From contig CM069432.1 in assembly GCA_035610365.1 (NCBI GenBank), positions 72,854,520-72,918,519 on the forward strand: a stretch of 64,000 nt of DNA, read 5' to 3'. Shown piece by piece: positions 1 to 12,089 of the stretch (position 1 is the first letter of the stretch; each line of letters opens with the position of its first letter). The translations under genes were made by a program, and so were the position numbers. The notes beneath the pieces were generated by a model, which saw nothing but the letters and a program-made list of their open reading frames with translations, had not been told where the DNA came from and did no database searches. The DNA comes from Aquatica leii. Its lineage: Eukaryota; Arthropoda; Insecta; Coleoptera; Lampyridae.

Positions 1-1
1 T

Positions 2-1500
2 TTGATAAGAGGTAGTGATCCGGAAAAGTTAACAGCTGATCAACGGAGAGCGGAATTAAGATTATTATTACGTAGGGGATCCCAGGTTTCTTCACCCGTT
101 CTGTGTGGTTATCAAACTCATATAGACACTTGCAATTCGAAAATTACCAAATTGGAAGTTGAAGTAAACAAATTCTTGACCGCACCAACTTCGAATATTG
201 CTGAAATTTTATCACAACGCATAGAACACGTCATCAGAAGGTTGCAATATTGTGTCGAACACGAATCGTCATTACCAAAAGAAGTTTCTTCGGCTATAAA
301 AACTTTATTGGATAGAGCTGGTGATATTTTGAACCTTGTCTTGGAGGCATCCGAATCGCAGCAAATTTCTATTAATGATGTCACACACGTTCTTGATGTC
401 ATTAACATTGAAGCTAAATCTAGTTCGAAATTGATGGAGACTGATGAAGCACCTCATACCGTGGTCTCTCAAGGATTTCAGACTGAAAGTTCTCCTATTT
501 TAGCAGGAAAGGTGGAAGCCATCGTTTTAGACCAGGACGACGCTGAATGTGGAAACAACAGTAATGTTAACAACAATTTCGCTTTACCGGTCGAGTCTCA
601 AAGACGGTCTACTTCTAATCACATTTTCAATCCAGCAGCTGGCCCTTCGTTTGCACCTCTTGCACCATATTACCTACGACCAGAATCAATCGAAAAATGG
701 CGTTTGAAATTTACAGGTGATACTTCGATAATGGGTGTCAATGCCTTTTTAGAGCGTGTAAATAAATTAAAAATTTCACGTCGTGTTTCGGACGAAGTTC
801 TCTTTGAAAGTGCGGTTGAGTTGTTTAGTGAACAGGCGTTGATATGGTTTAGGTCGGTGAAAGCTAGTGTTAACTCATGGAAGGAATTGGTTAACTTATT
901 GAAATCTACCTATCTTCCTTCGGATTACGATGATGCGTTATGGGATGAAATTCGGTCGCGGAAGCAAGCCAGTAACGAACCGGCTCACTTTTTTATCGCA
1001 GTCATGCAGAACTTAATGACCAGAATGCATGAACCTCCCAACATCAACAAGCAATTGCGTATTGTGATGCATAATTTAATGCCGAAATATGCTCAACAAT
1101 TAGCCTTCATACCAGTACATTCTTTTGATGATTTGCGCTACCTTTGTAAGCAAATGGAAGAAGTCGAACGCCGGAGCGAATTATTTTATTCTCAAAGTCC
1201 CATTAGTAAACCATTGGAACCTGACTTAGCTGCTTCTTCATTGGTTAAAGTCAGTACTTTGCCCGCGGCATCTGATTCGAAGTTTTCTCTACGGATACTA
1301 ATCCCCGTACAAATTTTAGAAGCCGATCATCAAGTAATCGTGCTCGAGCTAGCACCAGATGCTTTAACTGTTCCAAACTAGGACATACTTTTCACACGTG
1401 TTTGGAAGAGCGTAAATATTTTTGTTATATTTGTGGAACTCCTGATGTAACCTTTAGTAACTGTACAAAGTGTCAAAAAAACGGAGCAGGACGGAGGTAG
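2..1500 (+). pseudogene. gag: Gag polyprotein of the gypsy-like element, frameshifted
   Basis: Gag forms the capsid and packages element RNA. The long frame runs from the left edge to a stop at 1379-1381. Residues around 200-390 have the helical capsid-like look of gypsy Gag (WRLKFTGD, FLERVNKL, then an acidic/aromatic helix region with WFRSV and YDDALWDEI). The nucleocapsid is not in this frame: a basic Arg/Ser stretch followed by a CCHC knuckle (CFNCSKLGHTFHTC, from 1360) and a second Cys-rich knuckle (CYICGT...CTKC) lies in another frame ending at 1498-1500. A net one-base loss (or two-base gain) near 1290 separates the two. The 5' end may be cut by the window edge. Family assignment is firm; whether the frame break is real or a sequence error is open. 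Confidence 0.8.
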
Positions 1501-4500
1501 GTGACGGCCGCTTATCCTATCGTCCTTATGCTTGTAAGGCTGATAGCAGTGAATGGCAAGATTGGCTGATGCGTGTTCGAAATTTTTGTTGTCTGAATGC
1601 TACTGTTAGTACTCTGTTTGAACATCGTGGTTTAGATAATCGAGGTTATATGGTTGTTCATGTTAACGGTGTACGCATTCTAGCATTGTTGGACCCAGGG
1701 GCGAATCGAACCATTCTTGGACGAGATGGGCTCACCTTAATCAACAAATTAAATCTTAAATTGAATCGACATTCCTTTTTGAATGTATTTTCTGCGGATG
1801 GAGCTAAGCAAAATGTTTTAGGTACGGTTGTAATGTCTTTAACGGTGGATGATGTAACTCATAATCTGTCAGCAATCGTTTCTGATACGGTGGAATATCC
1901 ATTAACCCTAGGTATTGATTTTTGTTATATTTTTAAATTGAAAACAGATTATGCTAAGGATGAATACATGGTGGCTGATATACCATCTAGTTGCGTTAGT
2001 AGTGTTAAAGTCATCCAGTCTCGTTCTGATCTCTCTAGTGAAGAATGTCAGCAATTAGAAAGCATCATTGAGCAGTATAAGACCATGGGGACTGATCGAT
2101 TAGGTAAAACTCATTTAGTCGAACATGTGATTGATACTGGCAACGTTCGACCCATCAAGCAACGTTACTTTCCCTTGTCACCGGCAATGTTAGAGAAGGT
2201 TAATATGGAAGTAGACGAAATGTTAAAATTAGGTGTCATTCAACCATCTAACAGTTCTTGGAATAGCCCAATAGTTATGGTTAAGAAGAAGTCAGGTGAT
2301 CTTCGTTTTTGTTTCGATGGTAGAAGATTAAACGAAATAACCAAACCAGATGCTTATCCACTACCTTATGTAAGTGACATTCTAGATCGCCTAAGGGATG
2401 CTCGTTTCTTATCTTCTATTGGCCTACGGAAGGCTTTTTGGCAAATCCCTCTTTGGCCAGAATCTAAGGAGAAAACAGCATTCACTGTGCCGAGGCGAGG
2501 TTTATTTGAGTTTACCGTTCTTCCTTTTGGTCTTCAATAGTCCTCAAACCCTACAACGGCTAATGGATAGATTGTTTGGACCTGAACTGAAGGAGTTTTC
2601 GTCTATTTGGATGATATTATTGTGTCTGCCACGTTTCAAGACCACATGAAGACGTTAGAAAAAAGTTGCGTCACAACTAATACGCGCAGGTCTGACGGTA
2701 AATTTTGAGAAATGTGAATTTGTCGGCCATCTCTTGAATATTTGGGATTTGTTGTTGATGCTGTCGGCTTAAGAACATCTCCTGCTAAAGTTGAGGCAAT
2801 TACTAGCTATCCTACGCCCACTACAGCTACCGAGATTAAACGTTTTCTGGGAATGTCTGGATGGTATCGTCGGTTTATTCCGTCATACTCAACTATTGCC
2901 AGCCCACTCTTGGCACTTCTCAAAGGAAAAAGCAAAGGACAGAAAATCATTTGGACTGCACAGGCAGACAATGCTTTCAATATTTTGAAAAATTTATTAG
3001 TTTCAGCTCCTGTACTTGCCAGCCCTGATTTTCGTAAACCATTTGTTATCCAAACCGAAGCGTCAGATGTAGGCTTAGGTGCAATTCTTGGTTCAAGGTG
3101 AAGGAGAAAACGAGAAAGTCATTGTCTATGCTAGTCGAACACTCACTAAACAAGAAAAAAATTATCATGCGATGGAAAAGGAGTGCTGTGCGATTCTTTT
3201 CGGTATCGAAAAGTACAGACCTTATATTGAAGGAACTAAATTTACCGTAATTACGGATAACCAAGCTCTCAAATGGCTCGGTACTATTCAAAGCCCAAGA
3301 GCACGTTTTAGCCAGGTGGAGCGTAAGGTTAAATCAGTTTGATTTTAACATTGTACACCGGAAAGGAAAAATTCAATGTAGTGCCGGATGCTTTATCGCG
3401 AGCACCTATTAACTTGCATTCCATATCCATTTCAATCGAAGACAAGGATCGCTGGTACCAACAATTACTTGAAAAAATTTTAGCTAATTCGGAGCGATAT
3501 CCTAATTTTAAAGTAGAGGATGAAATAATTTATAAGTATGTGGCTAACAAACATAACATAATTTCTAATCTAATCGAATGGAAACTGTTGGTTCCGAAGT
3601 CTCGTAGGATAGACATTTTGAAAGATTGTCATGATAATCCCCTGTCTGGACATTTGGGAGTTTTTAAAACTTTTAGTAAAATTGCGGAAATTTATTATTG
3701 GCCGAAGATGAAATCGGACATTACGCGATATGTTCTGAAGTGCGACGTTTGTAATGCTAGTAAGGCTACCAATATGTTACGCCCGGGATTAATGGGAAAA
3801 CAAAAGCAGGTAGAGTACCCATTTCAATTACTTTCCATTGATTTGATGGGACCATTTCCGCGTACCAAGAAAGGCAATACCTACATTTTAGTCATTTCAG
3901 ATTGGTTCACTAAATTTGTTATTGTCCATGCCTTAAAGAATGCGACTTCTTCATCAGTTACTAGGTTGATTGAGGAAACCTTTTTGATGTTTGGGGTGCC
4001 ACAGATTATCATGTGTGATAACGGTACACAGTTTACTAGTACTTTATTCAAGAATCTTATGACTGAATACAAAGTGAACGTTTGGTACAATGCACACTAT
4101 CACCCTCAAGTGAATCCAGTGGAGCGCGTTAATAAAGTGATTGGTACTTGCTTACGTTCATTTGTAGAAGAAGATCATCGCACTTGGGATGTTTATCTGT
4201 ACAAAATTGCTCATGCCATTCGTAATGCTGTACATGAGGTAACCGGTCATTCACCCTCTTTCTTAAATTTTGGTAGGACTGTACCTAACAGTGGAGATTA
4301 TTATGGAAAGTTGCGTGAAGCCAACCCTGAAAATGTTACATTAGCTGACCGAGAACAGATAGTGACAGATGTTAATAATGTCAGTGAATTACATCAGAAG
4401 GTTAAAGCACGTCTGAAGGCTGCTTATGAGAGATATAAAAATCGATATGACTTACGCAAAAGACCTTTAACTTTTAAGAAAGGAGACACCGTGTGGAAGA

Positions 4501-4673
4501 AAAACTTTTCGCTGTCTAACGCTAGTGATTATTTTTCTCGGAAGTTAGCCCCGAAATATGTAAAATGTACAGTTAGTGAAGTTACTGGTCGACTTACCTA
4601 TCGACTAAAGGATGAAAAAGGCAAGGATGTAGGAGTTTTCCACATTAAAGATTTGAAAGCAAACCCACTATAA
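1470..4673 (+). pseudogene. pol: Pol polyprotein (protease-RT-RNase H-integrase), multiply frameshifted
   Basis: Pol copies and integrates the element. Segment 1 (1470-2540) holds protease with LLDPGA at residues about 73-78, where the family expects D-S/T-G, then the RT fingers and palm up to LPFGL. The motif A aspartate of the family (SSIDLRKAFWQ) is Gly here. After a frame break near 2536 come the NSPQTLQ region and, after another break, the YLDD active site (about 2606-2617). Further breaks are near 2661, 2720, 3095 and 3314. RNase H (about 3040-3340) starts with QTEAS where QTDAS is usual. The last segment (3339-4673) is integrase: an HHCC zinc finger, then D (SIDLMGPF), D (CDNGTQF) and E (NPVERVNK), all kept, and an SH3-like C-terminus. 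The integrase frame is open to the stop at 4671-4673. Confidence 0.88.
1476..1482 (+). promoter_or_regulatory. Candidate -1 programmed frameshift slippery site (gag to pol)
   Basis: The heptamer A-AAA-AAC lies in phase with the nucleocapsid frame (codons at 1477-1479 and 1480-1482). A -1 slip there enters exactly the frame of the protease-RT ORF that opens at 1470. This is the classic X-XXY-YYZ signal used by retroelements to make Gag-Pol. No downstream pseudoknot was tested. Confidence 0.55.
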
Positions 4674-5260
4674 AATTTTTTTGTTAAGATTATTTTTTAG
4701 AAATATTTCTCTGATTTGAGATTCTACTATGGGGGGTTGAGAACCAGCTCGCCTCAGAAACATTTTCTTTTTGCAATTTTTGCTGTTGAATGATCGACAG
4801 AATAGATTTTTTTAACTGAGTTTGGCGCCTTGGCCCTGGATTAGATGTAAATAGCTAGATTTAGGTTTTGTAGTATAAACTAATGCCAGTCGCTTAGCTG
4901 AACCAGAATTAATTTTTAAGAGTAGTTATAAGTAGGCCTACGAAGTTTGGGCTAGAAAAAAGTAACCTTTTTGTTTATGAACTGGAATTTTCATATGGTT
5001 TTAAGAATTCAGACATTATGATGGTTTTGCTATTCACGTTTCGTGAATAGAGTAGAATTCGATATTCTCTTATACAATTCTTCTATCGGTGATCACAGTT
5101 TTTGTAATCGAACCGGAATTGGATGTAGAATTTCACCATTCCAAACATGGAGTGGGTTTGCGTTTCATGGTGTTCTTGTAATTATAGCATTAATCAGTGT
5201 TTAGTATAAGCGGTGTTGTTAGAGTTTTACGAATCATTTTCTGCCCCAGTGGTAAATTTG
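4674..5260 (+). other. 3' untranslated region of the gypsy-like element
   Basis: About 590 bases after the pol stop have no ORF of useful length. An env gene, found in some Osvaldo-type elements, is not visible. A short G-run at 4731-4736 (ctatggggggttgag) could be an internal polypurine tract, but no LTR start follows it. Confidence 0.5.
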
Positions 5261-5272
5261 GCGGAGGGAGAG
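5261..5272 (+). promoter_or_regulatory. Polypurine tract (plus-strand primer)
   Basis: The purine-rich gcggagggagag lies directly before a TGTAACA sequence that starts the proposed 3' LTR. This is the expected position and composition for the RNase H-resistant primer of plus-strand synthesis. Confidence 0.6.
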
Positions 5273-7592
5273 TGTAACATTTGAAAAGTTTCAGCAGTAT
5301 TTTGGAATGAAATGTGGGTTGCCGCCACTACAGGGTTAAAAATTTTGTTAATACTTTGGCGGGTATTCGTAAGGTATTTCCGGGGTTATCTTGAGATTAT
5401 GATTAGAACTAGATAAAACAACAAGAGTAGATTTATTTGCAACGTAAAAGTGCTTTAGATCACAGACAAAAATTTGAAAGTTGTAAAATTCATGATTGCC
5501 CAGAATTACAATTGGGGTAAAAGAAAAAATAAACGTAACTTCTAAAAATAAAACAAAACTCATAATTAAAATTTTAGCGGCTAGTTCCATTGTGACCGAA
5601 CCCTAAAGTAGTCCACCACTTAGAGGGGGTAGTTCTAGTCGGTCGTTTCTAAAAAGAAGATATGTTTATTCAAGCGATGTCAAAGAGTACCCAATTGACG
5701 TGCCTTACGAATGCCACAGGTATTGACCTTTTTATTTGCTGTTCACACCTTCTAAGGATTCCCTGGCTTAAGCGTGCGGAAAGAACTGCTAACCGTACTG
5801 CTACCTACGACAACATAATACAATATATATATTAAATAAGGCCATAATCAGCATACTGTGAGACTGTCGGGACAATAACAAGTTGTTTTAACAAAATCAC
5901 TGATAGATCTCCGCAGTTAAGAGTAGGCGAGGGGTCGTGTTATTTTAAAAACAAAATGTGTGTTGGTATTCTTATGCTGGTATAGGGAGCTCCTTTTACG
6001 TAGCCACAAGTAATACGTTGGCCGAGATTACCGTAATTAAGTTGGTAGATTTACCTATAAGATTTTTCTTAGGTTAAATCGTTCGCCTCCCCAAACGCGT
6101 TAGAGATACTAAGGTTCAACATGCAAGGTAACTTACCCCTGTAGTAAGTAGGTGTTATTGGAAACCGAGAGTACCCTGATTTTTGTATCTGTGTGTTTGC
6201 CTGCCTTAATTTAATCGATTAAAAATCGCATTGATATATCGTATAACGTAAGAAAAAACTTGACTATAGGGTTTTTTTCCTTTTTTTGTAGTACTACTAA
6301 CTACGATTTAGGTGATCGTGTCTAAAGCACCTCACACGTGTAAATAATATTTGTTTTTTTATGTTTTATATCACAAATGATTATAACTCTACCCCGCTAG
6401 TCAAATATATACCTTACTTTTAGTTAATACGTTTTTTTCTTTTTATTTACTGAACTGACCACCGTCGTTTGTGGTGTCCCTTTCTATTTTTTTTAGTTTA
6501 GGTGGTTCGTTTAGTTGGCGCCCACAATTTTTATTGCAGCTAGCACGTGCACCTACGCACCCTGCCTCCGATCCAGAAGCTAGCCGGCTTTCTTGGCAAC
6601 AACGGCGCAGTGCATGGTATACAGTTTTCTTTATTGACGGTTTAAATTGACATCTACTAATTTTCTTTAGCGGCTTTTGGTAGTCACCAGATGTTCTGCG
6701 TTATCATCATAGATAACTAACAAGTGGCCTTGTTCGAAATATTCCATGAAATCGAAGTATTGATACGTCCTTATCATATCCACCGTCAAAGGTTGAGAAC
6801 CGCGAAGACAATCTTTTCTTTTGCGAAGAATTAAGACAAACATGAAAAATTTAATTGGTTAAGTCAAAGGGAAACGCTGCGCACTTGCGTTCGTAATAAT
6901 TGGATGCTAAATAAACGTTCTTATTTGTGTTAAACGTATATGCTTGTTCCGATTTGGGTTTAATATTACTTTTTAGATACATCAAGTACGCAAATTAGCT
7001 AATGTCCGACTGAGGTAAAACCTACCTGTAAGTATTGCTACTTTCAATTTTTTTGATTTGTATTTCGGGGACTAGGTCGCTAGGATCGTACGTGCATGTT
7101 AACTTAACACAATTAATTGTATTTTTGTGCTTCGCAAATTTATCAGTTGTGCACATCGAATCTCGAAGGCTTGAAGTGTTTGGTTTGTCTACGATTTAAA
7201 TATATGTACTTATAAATCAGACGCTATGTCGATGTAATTATGTAGTCCGACAAGGGCAGTTTCTTATACGGTGTGTTGCTTGCCACTCGGTGCACCTTCT
7301 AAGTCAATCGGCCTACGTATAAATTTTGTCAAGAATTTACATTTATATGCTTTCTTCAACTTTTGTGATATAATAAATATATATATATTCGGTGTTAGTA
7401 CTTTTGTAGTGTTATTTATTCTTCTCTTACTACGGGGAGAGTTAAACGGTATCCCTCGAATTCAATTTTTTATCGTCTTGGCGCCTTTTTTTAGATTCAC
7501 GTTATAATCACACATAACAAAGCCTGCGATCCCTCTCCGAAGAAGCTGTACTAGCCGTTGCTTTGTTGGGTTATGAGAAGACCGGTGTGACA
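5273..7592 (+). repeat. Probable 3' LTR (about 2.3 kb)
   Basis: The sequence begins TGTAACA right after the polypurine tract and ends TGTGACA at 7586-7592, so the ends form a TG...CA inverted repeat with one mismatch (agtgtaaca at the start, tgtgacact at the end). The right boundary coincides with an abrupt change to AT-rich DNA and to the last codon of a minus-strand THAP gene. A length of 2.3 kb is long but matches the Ulysses type. The 5' LTR is not in the window, so the ends cannot be confirmed by alignment. An alternative end near 6515, before a tRNA-Lys-like primer-binding string, is less likely because no leader or gag follows it. Small ORFs inside are not convincing. Confidence 0.5.
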
Positions 7593-7594
7593 CT

Positions 7595-8658
7595 TTATTT
7601 TTGACAGATCAACTCCAGAAACCTGAGTTTCTCGTAACATGATTTTTGACGCAATGGTTTTATTAGAGATGTTGCAGTACTGATGCTACCAGTTTTAATC
7701 CGTGAGCAGGATTTATTAACTCCGATTGATAACATTTTACATTGAACTGACACGCTACGATACTTAGGACGACTATTCACTTGTACAGCAACAGTGCGAT
7801 TGTTAATATTAATTTGTGTTTCAACAGTGACCTTTTGGTCAAGTGTTACATTTGAAGGAGAAAAATCAACTTTATTATTTTCAACAGTATTGGCTGATAC
7901 GGCATTAATGTTTGGTTTTTGAAGATTATCAATTTCCATATTTGTTGACGATTTACTTAAAATTTCTTGGATGATTTGTTGTTTCCGTCTTTTTTCTGCA
8001 GCTGGTTTAAGAATCGTTGTAGTGCCTTGTCTTTTACGATTAAGTTAACAGTCAAACTTGTGTGGTACCACATCAATTTTAATCTTTGCTTTACCTCCCA
8101 TTGTTGTATAATAAATGTATCTTTCTATGTCATCTTTCAGCTAGAAAAACAAAAAAGAAATCATAAGAATTATTTAAATGTTATTGTAACAACAGAAAAA
8201 CCACTATAACATAAAATTAAAAAATTTTATTCTAGTCAAATACATAACCTAGAATGTTATAAAATTATAAATATATCAAATTAAATCCCAATCATTAGAT
8301 AAAGATACATGAATTTATTATATAAATACTTTAAATTATCAATAAAAAAAGTTTTCAATGGTATGATTTGGAGTCTAGTTAAAAAAATTTATTAACTGAA
8401 CTCTACTTATTTGATTTGTATACGTAGATAAATAATAATTATTAACAATAGTGTTAAGAAATACTTACATTTAAATGATCTTCACAACAAAAGAAATTTG
8501 ATTTTGTATTGGGATTATCACGGTGCACTGCTTGAAACCATTTATTTCGACATTTGTCATCTTGGGGAACATTTAAAAACATTTTGTCAGGAGTTTTTTT
8601 TTGTAGTATTTGTACATAATGGTACAAAACAACAACGATAACTTTTGAGGTTCGACAT
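7595..8658 (-). pseudogene. THAP-domain protein gene, two exons, disrupted
   Basis: THAP proteins bind DNA through a C2CH zinc finger. Exon 1 (8658 down to 8469) starts ATG and encodes a C-x4-C pair (CCFVPLC), a KW aromatic pair and CCEDH, the second half of the finger. It ends at a GT donor (gtaagtat). The intron is 8141-8468 with a ttttctag acceptor. Exon 2 (8140 down to 7595) begins with acidic residues, then MGGKAKIKIDVVPHKFDC, which matches the AVPxxF end of THAP domains, then a basic stretch. Two breaks are visible: a nine-base homopolymer at 8594-8602 that is one base too long for the THAP frame, and an in-frame TAA at 8045-8047. Exon 2 is otherwise open to TAA at 7595-7597, three bases from the LTR. 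The original C-terminus may have been cut by the retroelement. Confidence 0.7.
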
Positions 8659-8763
8659 TTTCAATATAAATTTGAATATCTAACAATGACAACAAAATTA
8701 AATATATCAAAACACTGTACTTATTATTTCTGTATCAACTGCAATGAGTGAAAACTAACATTA

Positions 8764-8771
8764 TGACGTCA
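8764..8771. promoter_or_regulatory. CRE-like palindrome TGACGTCA
   Basis: A perfect CREB/ATF consensus lies 106 bases upstream of the THAP ATG (minus strand), in a small GC-richer patch (acgcgcttgg, gtcggcgtg). The position fits a proximal promoter. A chance occurrence cannot be excluded. Confidence 0.3.
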
Positions 8772-11700
8772 CACGCGCTTGGATTTGTTCGGGAGCTGTC
8801 GGCGTGTCTTCGGTACTGGATTCAAAAATTAATTTTTATTTTGAAACAATTTTTGAATTATTGCGGAAAAAAAATAGTTTTGTTATAAAACTTATATATG
8901 GTCTTTCCATTTATCACAAAAAAAAATTTAAAAACCCAATTGGAAATGCGGGTTCTGATGTATATTCTTTTTTTAGCTCAGATTTTTGTTTCCTTTTAGG
9001 ATAATTTTTCTACATGCATGTGAAGGTGACGCAGCACACCGGTTTACCCAAATAAATTGGATACTTACAATCTGACTCACGATTATCTACGACGAAAGCT
9101 AGCCAAAAAGGTCAGTCGACTATTTACTAAATTATTTCTATGGCCTCCACAACTTGTGCGTTACAGCATCAAGCAACAAAAAAAGATTTTATTAAATTTT
9201 GAAAGCAAAGCAATAACATAATGCAGTTGCCTGTATTTTAAAATTACAAAACAAAATATATCTTTGTCTAAAACAATAAGCGGCTTTACGTAGGCTTCTA
9301 TACTTACACATAACATGCCGTAAGTTTCAAGAAAGTTTTATAGTTGATCTTAGTTTTTTAAATTTAACAGTAGCAGAAAAATAACCAAAAACTTCAAATA
9401 TGATAGGATTTAAATTCCCCCTTCCTCCCAATATCAAAATCACCAAACATTTAGGTTTTGTGTTTGCGTCTAATTAGGTTGAGTTACTAATTACATCTAA
9501 ATAAAAATTACTTACGTTGTCATTGCTTTTTTTATCTTATTAAAAAAATATTAAGTTATAACCAATAACGGCATATTTTTTGCTCACAAGATTTATTTTT
9601 ATGTAAAAAAGCTTATTTAAACAGTTACAAACAAATTTTATCTAATGTATTATTAATTGTCTTTTAATCTAACAATTTTAATATGTAATATGCTGTAATT
9701 AAATGATGAGAGAAAACAGTATTCACATAAATATTACGTTTTAATAATTTTTTATTTTTATTGTAAGTATTGTATTCAGTATTAGTTACGGCTTGTGCGA
9801 AATTACTAAAATTTAAAAAAAAAATTGTCAAATGTGTTAATAAAAATAATTTAAAAATTCAGAAAATTATCATAATACTTTGTAATTTTTATCTTTCAGA
9901 AACTGCTTAGTTTGTTAAAATTATTTTTTTAAATATATTTACTAGTACTTGAGTATTTGCTTATTTAAAAAAAATAAATCTGATTATAAAAAGTATTATT
10001 CTCGTATATTTTTTTTTAGATTAAATTATAGATAAAAGTATTTATAAAGTTTGTTTTAAAAAACTTACGTGACTAAAATAAGTTCTTATAGATACCGTAA
10101 TAATAACTGTAATAACGAAATAAGTTAAACGTTTTAGAATGTATAAGTGTGTTCAACGCTGAACAAAATTATTTGTTACAAAAAGTAATTAATTATAAGA
10201 ACAATTTTATAATCAGTTAATAAAGATGTTTGTAAGTAACTTTCTATAAATAAATATAAAACTATTGTTATTTATGAATCACGAAGGAATTTAAACGAAT
10301 CTAATAAAGGTTTAACGTGCACGCAAAAAACTTTTCTTAATACACGCATGTTTTAATTTATTTATTATGTAAGCATAGGTTATTTTTGTTATCATAACTA
10401 ATGATTGTGTTTTAAAAGATAATATAATTTTTTGTTGTTAGATTTCTAATAACAAGAATTACAGTGAGACATGCAAGTGATTACTTCTACTATAATTTCT
10501 AAAAAATTAAACAAGAATGTTATCAATTTTATATTTATAATGATCTACTGTAGTGAATAAATCATTCATTTTATATTGTTTACACAAATGTAATAAATGC
10601 TTAAAACTATTTAATATTATTTTGAATAAATCCGTTTTAGAATGTTATAGTTATTAATTAAATTAAAATTGCTAAACAGTTTCACGTTTTTTAAGTTGTA
10701 TTGGTATGTAGAAATTTTAAAAACCCATATAAAAACATAGGAAATATTTGGATGAATAACATTACAGCATATATTTTAGATATACAATTTCTAATAATGT
10801 GACTGATTCTCGTGATTGTAATAGCTATACTAATGAATGCAGATTTGATATAACATGCGCATCTAAAACTGGCACCAATGACCTAAGTAAAGTTAAATAC
10901 TAATAATAAAAAACACATTTACATTACTATGGCTTAGATTATACAATATCAAGTGCGTACTGTCATAAATAATTTATACAACTTTTTATAAAAACTTTCA
11001 TACTGCATAAAACATGCCGTTTTAAATTCTACAATAGGTACAAGCTTTAGAAGCGTAATATTTTTAGTTGTTTACGCATCTGCTTACCTGTTTTGCATGT
11101 TTAGAACGTCAACTACAAATTAGTGAGACATTATCATGTTTGTTTTAAAAATGTAAAAAATAATAATTCTTATTATAAGCTATAATATATAAGCTATAAT
11201 ATATTAGCTATAATATATAAGCTATATATTATAATAAGCAGTCTATCACTTAAGTCGACGCGTTGCAGCCAAAAAACTGTTTTCTTACTATATTGATCTC
11301 GTAGTATTAGCATGACTACTAAGCACTCCGCTTTATTTCTTTGTTATTTAAACTAAACGTAAAGTCAAATAATAAGGACACTCTTAAGAGTTTTTGAATT
11401 GTTGCTATAAAATTATTCAAACAAAAAGATTTCAAAAAATTAATTTTAGATTGCTTTAACTTTATACAGTTCTAAAAAACATTTTTGTTTAAGTTTCAAT
11501 TGAATTGAATTTTAATTTGCACATTTAGTAAAATAAAGTTTTTTGTTGCACAATATAAATGAAATTATGCGTTTAAATACGTTATTTGACGGGTACGTAA
11601 ACAATAATAGATTATTACAAAATTCATTAAATTATAAAAATTAACAACTTTTTTTAACAATTGTATTTATATTATTTATGCATTTGAATAGTTTACAACA

Positions 11701-12089
11701 ATTAAATTTTGTTCTTACATTTAGTTTGAAATCATTTTCTAGAATTTAAAACAAAAGAAATTTAGAAAGTTGCAAACGTTAATTTAGAAATAAAATAAGT
11801 AACACTTAGTTTACAAGTCTTAAAAAGCAATTATAAATGTAAATAAAATTACATTTGTCTCAAATTACAGTTTATGTACGAAAAAAGTTAATATAACCAT
11901 AATAACATTTATGTATTCTTATTAGATAGTAAATACTGTTGTGTCTCACCGTTACAATTATTTTTGTTAACTACTAATACACAGTATAATAAGTACTAAC
12001 TAAATAAATATTTAAACAAGTAAATTGTTAGTTACTGTACATTACTATTTATTCAGTAAAAAGAATAAATAAACTCGGGTTTTTTTACG
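8772..12089. other. AT-rich gene-free stretch
   Basis: No credible coding region was found on either strand. The DNA is long A/T runs with many stops. The short ORF at 8804-9004 is a low-complexity artefact. The only structured piece noted is the AT palindrome at 11169-11238. Confidence 0.6.
11169..11238. repeat. AT-rich tandem and palindromic repeat
   Basis: Three to four copies of a unit close to ataagctataatat lie between cttattataa and ttataataag, so the whole block is also an inverted repeat. It could extrude as a cruciform. Confidence 0.6.

Larger units (their letters stand above)
1..7592 (+). mobile_element. Ty3/gypsy LTR retrotransposon, 3' portion (Osvaldo/Ulysses-like)
   Basis: The element enters from the left edge, so its 5' LTR, leader and probably the gag start lie outside. 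It runs gag, then protease, reverse transcriptase, RNase H and integrase in Ty3/gypsy order, then about 600 bases without an ORF, a polypurine tract and a long 3' LTR. The RT signature, integrase HHCC and DDE motifs and chromodomain-free C-terminus suggest the Osvaldo/Ulysses group, which is known for long LTRs; the clade is an inference. Base composition is more balanced than in the AT-rich DNA that starts right after 7592. The copy is dead: gag and pol carry several frame breaks and at least two changed catalytic residues. Age cannot be judged without the 5' LTR. Confidence 0.85.

Noticed and set aside
5348..5590. 80-codon minus-strand ORF and the + strand ORF at 7271-7507 inside the LTR
   Set aside because: Both are hydrophobic, lack motifs and lie within a non-coding LTR.
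6516..6526. tRNA-Lys-like primer-binding site (tggcgcccaca), suggesting the LTR ends at 6515
   Set aside because: Only about ten bases match, LTR end signals are missing there, and no leader or gag follows. The TGTAACA...TGTGACA pair at 5273/7592 fits better.
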